Below, one piece after another: positions 61,945-64,000 of a DNA stretch of 64,000 nt. The number at the start of each line of letters is the position of its first letter. Positions within the stretch are counted from its first letter, which is position 1. Under the pieces are notes generated by a model. It was given only the letters and a program-made list of their open reading frames with translations, was not told the origin of the DNA and made no database searches. Position numbers and translations under genes: made by a program. Source of the stretch: Alphaproteobacteria bacterium (lineage in GTDB: Bacteria; Pseudomonadota; Alphaproteobacteria; Reyranellales; Reyranellaceae). The stretch lies in NCBI GenBank assembly GCA_016869975.1, contig VGCZ01000026.1, forward strand, positions 1-64,000, in the 5' to 3' direction.

Positions 61945-62766
61945 ATGCTGACACGACCCATCCCTGCCACTGGCGAGGTCCTGCCGGTGATCGGCCTCGG
62001 CACCTGGCGCGGCTTCGACGTCGGCACGGACGCGGCCTCCCGGGCCCCGTTGGAGCGGGTACTCGACGCGTTGTTCGAGGCCGGCGGCTCGGTGGTCGAC
62101 TCCTCGCCGATGTATGGCCGCGCCGAAGCGGTCACTGGCGACCTCCTGGCGGCGCGGGGTTGGCGGCCCAGGACATTCATCGCCACCAAGGTCTGGACGC
62201 GCGGCCGCGAGGCCGGGATCGAGGAGATGCGCCGGTCGATGGACCTGATGAAGAGCGGCCCGGTCATCGACCTGATCCAGGTTCACAACCTCGTCGATTG
62301 GCGCACGCAGCTGGAGACGCTGCGGGGCTGGAAGGCCGAGCGGCGCGTGCGCTATCTCGGCATCACGCATTACACGCCTTCGGCGCATGACGAGCTCGAG
62401 GCGGTGATGCGCGCGGCGAAGCCAGATTTCGTCCAGCTCGACTATGCGCTCGATGACCGCGCCGCCGAGCGCCGGCTGTTGCCGCTGGCCGCGGAGCTGG
62501 GTATCGCCGTGCTGGTCAACCGGCCGTTGGGTGGCGGTGGCCTGGCCCGTCGCCTCCAGGGTCGCGCGCTGCCGGATTGGGCGGCGACGATCGGCTGCAC
62601 GAGCTGGTCGCAGATCCTGCTGAAGTTCGTGCTCGCGCATCCGGCGGTGACCTGCGCCATCCCCGGAACTGCCAATCCGGGGCACATGCGCGACAACGCG
62701 CTGGCCGGCGACGGCGCGCTGCCCGATGCGGCGTTGATCAAACGCATGATCGAGGCGATCGCATGA
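61945..62766 (+). CDS. Aldo/keto reductase
   Basis: This 273-residue TIM-barrel oxidoreductase carries the AKR tetrad: Asp and Tyr in VVDSSPMYGRAE, Lys in IATKVWTRG and His in LIQVHNLVDW. The C-terminal PGTANPGHMRDNALA fits the NADPH-binding loop. It reduces aldehydes or ketones in the cytoplasm. A short hydrophilic N-terminus (MLTRPIPATGEVLPVIGLGTW) is normal. The ATG of the next gene overlaps its stop (ATGA), and the palindrome just upstream may place both under TetR control. Confidence 0.9.
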   Translation: MLTRPIPATGEVLPVIGLGTWRGFDVGTDAASRAPLERVLDALFEAGGSVVDSSPMYGRAEAVTGDLLAARGWRPRTFIATKVWTRGREAGIEEMRRSMDLMKSGPVIDLIQVHNLVDWRTQLETLRGWKAERRVRYLGITHYTPSAHDELEAVMRAAKPDFVQLDYALDDRAAERRLLPLAAELGIAVLVNRPLGGGGLARRLQGRALPDWAATIGCTSWSQILLKFVLAHPAVTCAIPGTANPGHMRDNALAGDGALPDAALIKRMIEAIA

Positions 62767-63569
62767 GCGTGCTGAAGCGGCCGGAAGGCGATCTCTACTA
62801 CGACGTCTGCGACATCGTCCCGCCGTGGGTTGCGCCGAAGGAGACGATCCTCTTTCTCAACGGCCTGGCGATCGATTCCGACATCTGGGTGACCTGGCTG
62901 CCGGTGCTGGCCGACCGCTATCGCATCGTCAGGACCGATCTGCGCGGCTTCGGCCGTTCCTTCGTGCCGGCGAAGGGCGCGACGTGGTCGATCGAGTTGA
63001 TCGCCCGGGACGTGCTCGACGTGATGAGCGCGGTGGGCGTCGATCGTGTGCATTTCGTCGGCGAGTCGACGGGCGGCACGGTGGGCATCCACATGGCGGC
63101 TCACCTCGCCGAGAAGCTGGCCAGCGTCACGACCGTTTCCGCTGCCCATCGCGGCGGCGCGATCCAGCGCTCGAAGGCGCTGCGCGACGACGTCGGGCGT
63201 CTGGGTATGGAGACATGGTCGGAGACGCTGATGAAGCTGCGTTTCCATCCCGGCGGCGTGTCGGATCGGATGTGGCGGTGGTTCCACGACGTGCAGCGCA
63301 ACTCGGCGCCGCACGCCTGCGCCGACCTGGTCGACATGCTGGTCGGCGCCGACCTGACCGCGGCGCTGCCCTCGATTCGCGTGCCGATGCTGATTCTGGC
63401 GCCCGACGACAGTCCGTTCGTCACAGTCGAGCAACAGGTCGAGCGGCTGCGCGCTGTGCCCGGCAGCGAACTGCAGGTAATCGCCGGCGCGCGTCACGGG
63501 TTGGCACACTCGCACGGCCCGCGCTGCGCCCGGGTGCTACGCGATTTCCTCGAACGGCGCGCGCGGTAG
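62763..63569 (+). CDS. Alpha/beta hydrolase
   Basis: The 268-residue protein has the alpha/beta-hydrolase fold with ETILFLNGLAIDSDIW (oxyanion region), TDLRGFGRS and nucleophile elbow VGESTGGTVG. The acid residue is in LAPDDSPF and the His in AGARHGLAHSH. It probably hydrolyses an ester, lactone or enol-lactone; LNGLAIDSD differs from the usual HG in place of the HGxP. It is translationally coupled to the aldo/keto reductase. Confidence 0.88.
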   Translation: MSVLKRPEGDLYYDVCDIVPPWVAPKETILFLNGLAIDSDIWVTWLPVLADRYRIVRTDLRGFGRSFVPAKGATWSIELIARDVLDVMSAVGVDRVHFVGESTGGTVGIHMAAHLAEKLASVTTVSAAHRGGAIQRSKALRDDVGRLGMETWSETLMKLRFHPGGVSDRMWRWFHDVQRNSAPHACADLVDMLVGADLTAALPSIRVPMLILAPDDSPFVTVEQQVERLRAVPGSELQVIAGARHGLAHSHGPRCARVLRDFLERRAR

Positions 63570-63583
63570 CGTTTCCTTGCCGC

Positions 63584-64000
63584 TCAATGCTTGAGGCGTT
63601 GGGCGTCGGTGTCCGCTGTGCCCGTCCGGGCAAGGGAATGTGTCGCGAGCCGGGCCGATACGGCGTGCAGGCCGGGCGGCGGGGCGCCATCGGCGGCGAC
63701 ACGGCATACCGCGTCGATCGCGGGCAGCACGTCGCGTTCCAGCGCATGGCCTTCGACCAGCCATTGCGCCACCCAGCGTTCGGTATCGGCGGGCGGCCCG
63801 CCCGGCCAGACCTTGCGCAGTCGCCGCTTGATCGCCTTGCGCCAGTACGGCGGCACCCTGAGGGCCTCGGCCACGACGGGGCCGTCAGGCTGTGGCGTGA
63901 CCGCGACCGGTTCGACCGGCACGGGCTTGGCAGGATCGGCCGGATAGCGATGCCGCGCCCGGCGGCTGACCCGCTGGACCTGCTCCCAGTGGATCACCGA
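63584..64000 (-). CDS. Hypothetical protein, 5' end cut by window edge
   Basis: The frame is open from the window edge to a stop at 63584 and encodes at least 137 residues from a GTG at 63997, or more if the gene continues upstream. It is a basic, Pro-rich protein (PADPAKPVPVEPVAVTPQPDG) with a helical middle (PPYWRKAIKRRLRKVWPGG) and an Ala/Leu-rich C-terminal half. I recognise no family. It is convergent with the alpha/beta hydrolase, 14 bases apart. Confidence 0.5.
   Translation of the reverse strand, partial: SVIHWEQVQRVSRRARHRYPADPAKPVPVEPVAVTPQPDGPVVAEALRVPPYWRKAIKRRLRKVWPGGPPADTERWVAQWLVEGHALERDVLPAIDAVCRVAADGAPPPGLHAVSARLATHSLARTGTADTDAQRLKH

Overview
The window is about 64 kb of GC-rich DNA, densely packed with genes on both strands. 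Intergenic gaps are short, stop and start codons often overlap (ATGA, GTGA, TTGA), and I see no insertion sequence, prophage, plasmid function or CRISPR array. The gene content suggests the chromosome of a free-living heterotrophic alphaproteobacterium. Pointers are a Bradyrhizobium-type GH17-GT2 beta-glucan synthase, a Bug-type solute receptor, D-aminoacylase and M81 peptidases, a DUF3237 protein, and an alpha-r8-like small RNA. A Rhodospirillales/Hyphomicrobiales relative such as Reyranella is my guess only; no 16S rRNA or ribosomal protein gene is present to settle it.

Layout. 0-9 kb: a partial proline-rich protein, a Fe(III)-type ABC permease, a beta-glucan synthase, a maleate-isomerase-like protein, a DJ-1/PfpI protein, a luciferase-like monooxygenase and a frameshifted DM13 gene. 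9-23 kb: a peptide-scavenging region with two tandem paralogous peptide-binding proteins, two permeases and a double-ATPase subunit. This is followed by two M81 metallopeptidases, an N-acyl-D-amino-acid deacylase and an N-formylglutamate deformylase. The same stretch holds a strong small-RNA candidate at 22.1-22.2 kb. 23-31 kb: tRNA-Val(GAC), nucleoside hydrolase, an OmpA-like protein, a proline/glutamine-rich pseudogene with two in-frame stops, an SDR coupled to an unknown protein, and an aldehyde dehydrogenase/aminotransferase/rhodanese/DUF3237 run. 31-42 kb: VOC proteins, a flavin amine oxidase paired with a globin, two MetE-C-terminal-like proteins, an AhpD-like protein, an SDR, a dienelactone hydrolase and a phenol-hydroxylase-type FAD monooxygenase.

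41.8-48.5 kb: a WGR-like/adenylate cyclase fusion, RadC with an N-terminal extension, methionine aminopeptidase, a CinA-N-terminal-like protein, a membrane glycosyltransferase-like protein and an amidase. 48.7-53.8 kb: an Asp/Glu racemase-family enzyme, then a tight cluster of GTP-cyclohydrolase-II-like URC1, DUF1688 URC4 and uracil phosphoribosyltransferase, which is the signature of the URC uracil-degradation route, followed 3 bases later by an enolase-superfamily enzyme. 53.8-61.8 kb: a 2-hydroxyacid dehydrogenase, a Bug receptor, an SDR and a TetR-MFP-RND efflux operon. 61.9-64 kb: an aldo/keto reductase coupled to an alpha/beta hydrolase and a partial unknown gene.

The genes read mainly as uptake and breakdown of peptides, modified amino acids, nucleobases and aromatic or organic acids. 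The best candidates for something under-described are the alpha-r8-like sRNA, the URC cluster with its enolase/racemase neighbours, the cyclase fusion and the RadC extension. Two decayed or mis-sequenced genes (8408-8889 and 24950-25531) are reconstructed from the bases.
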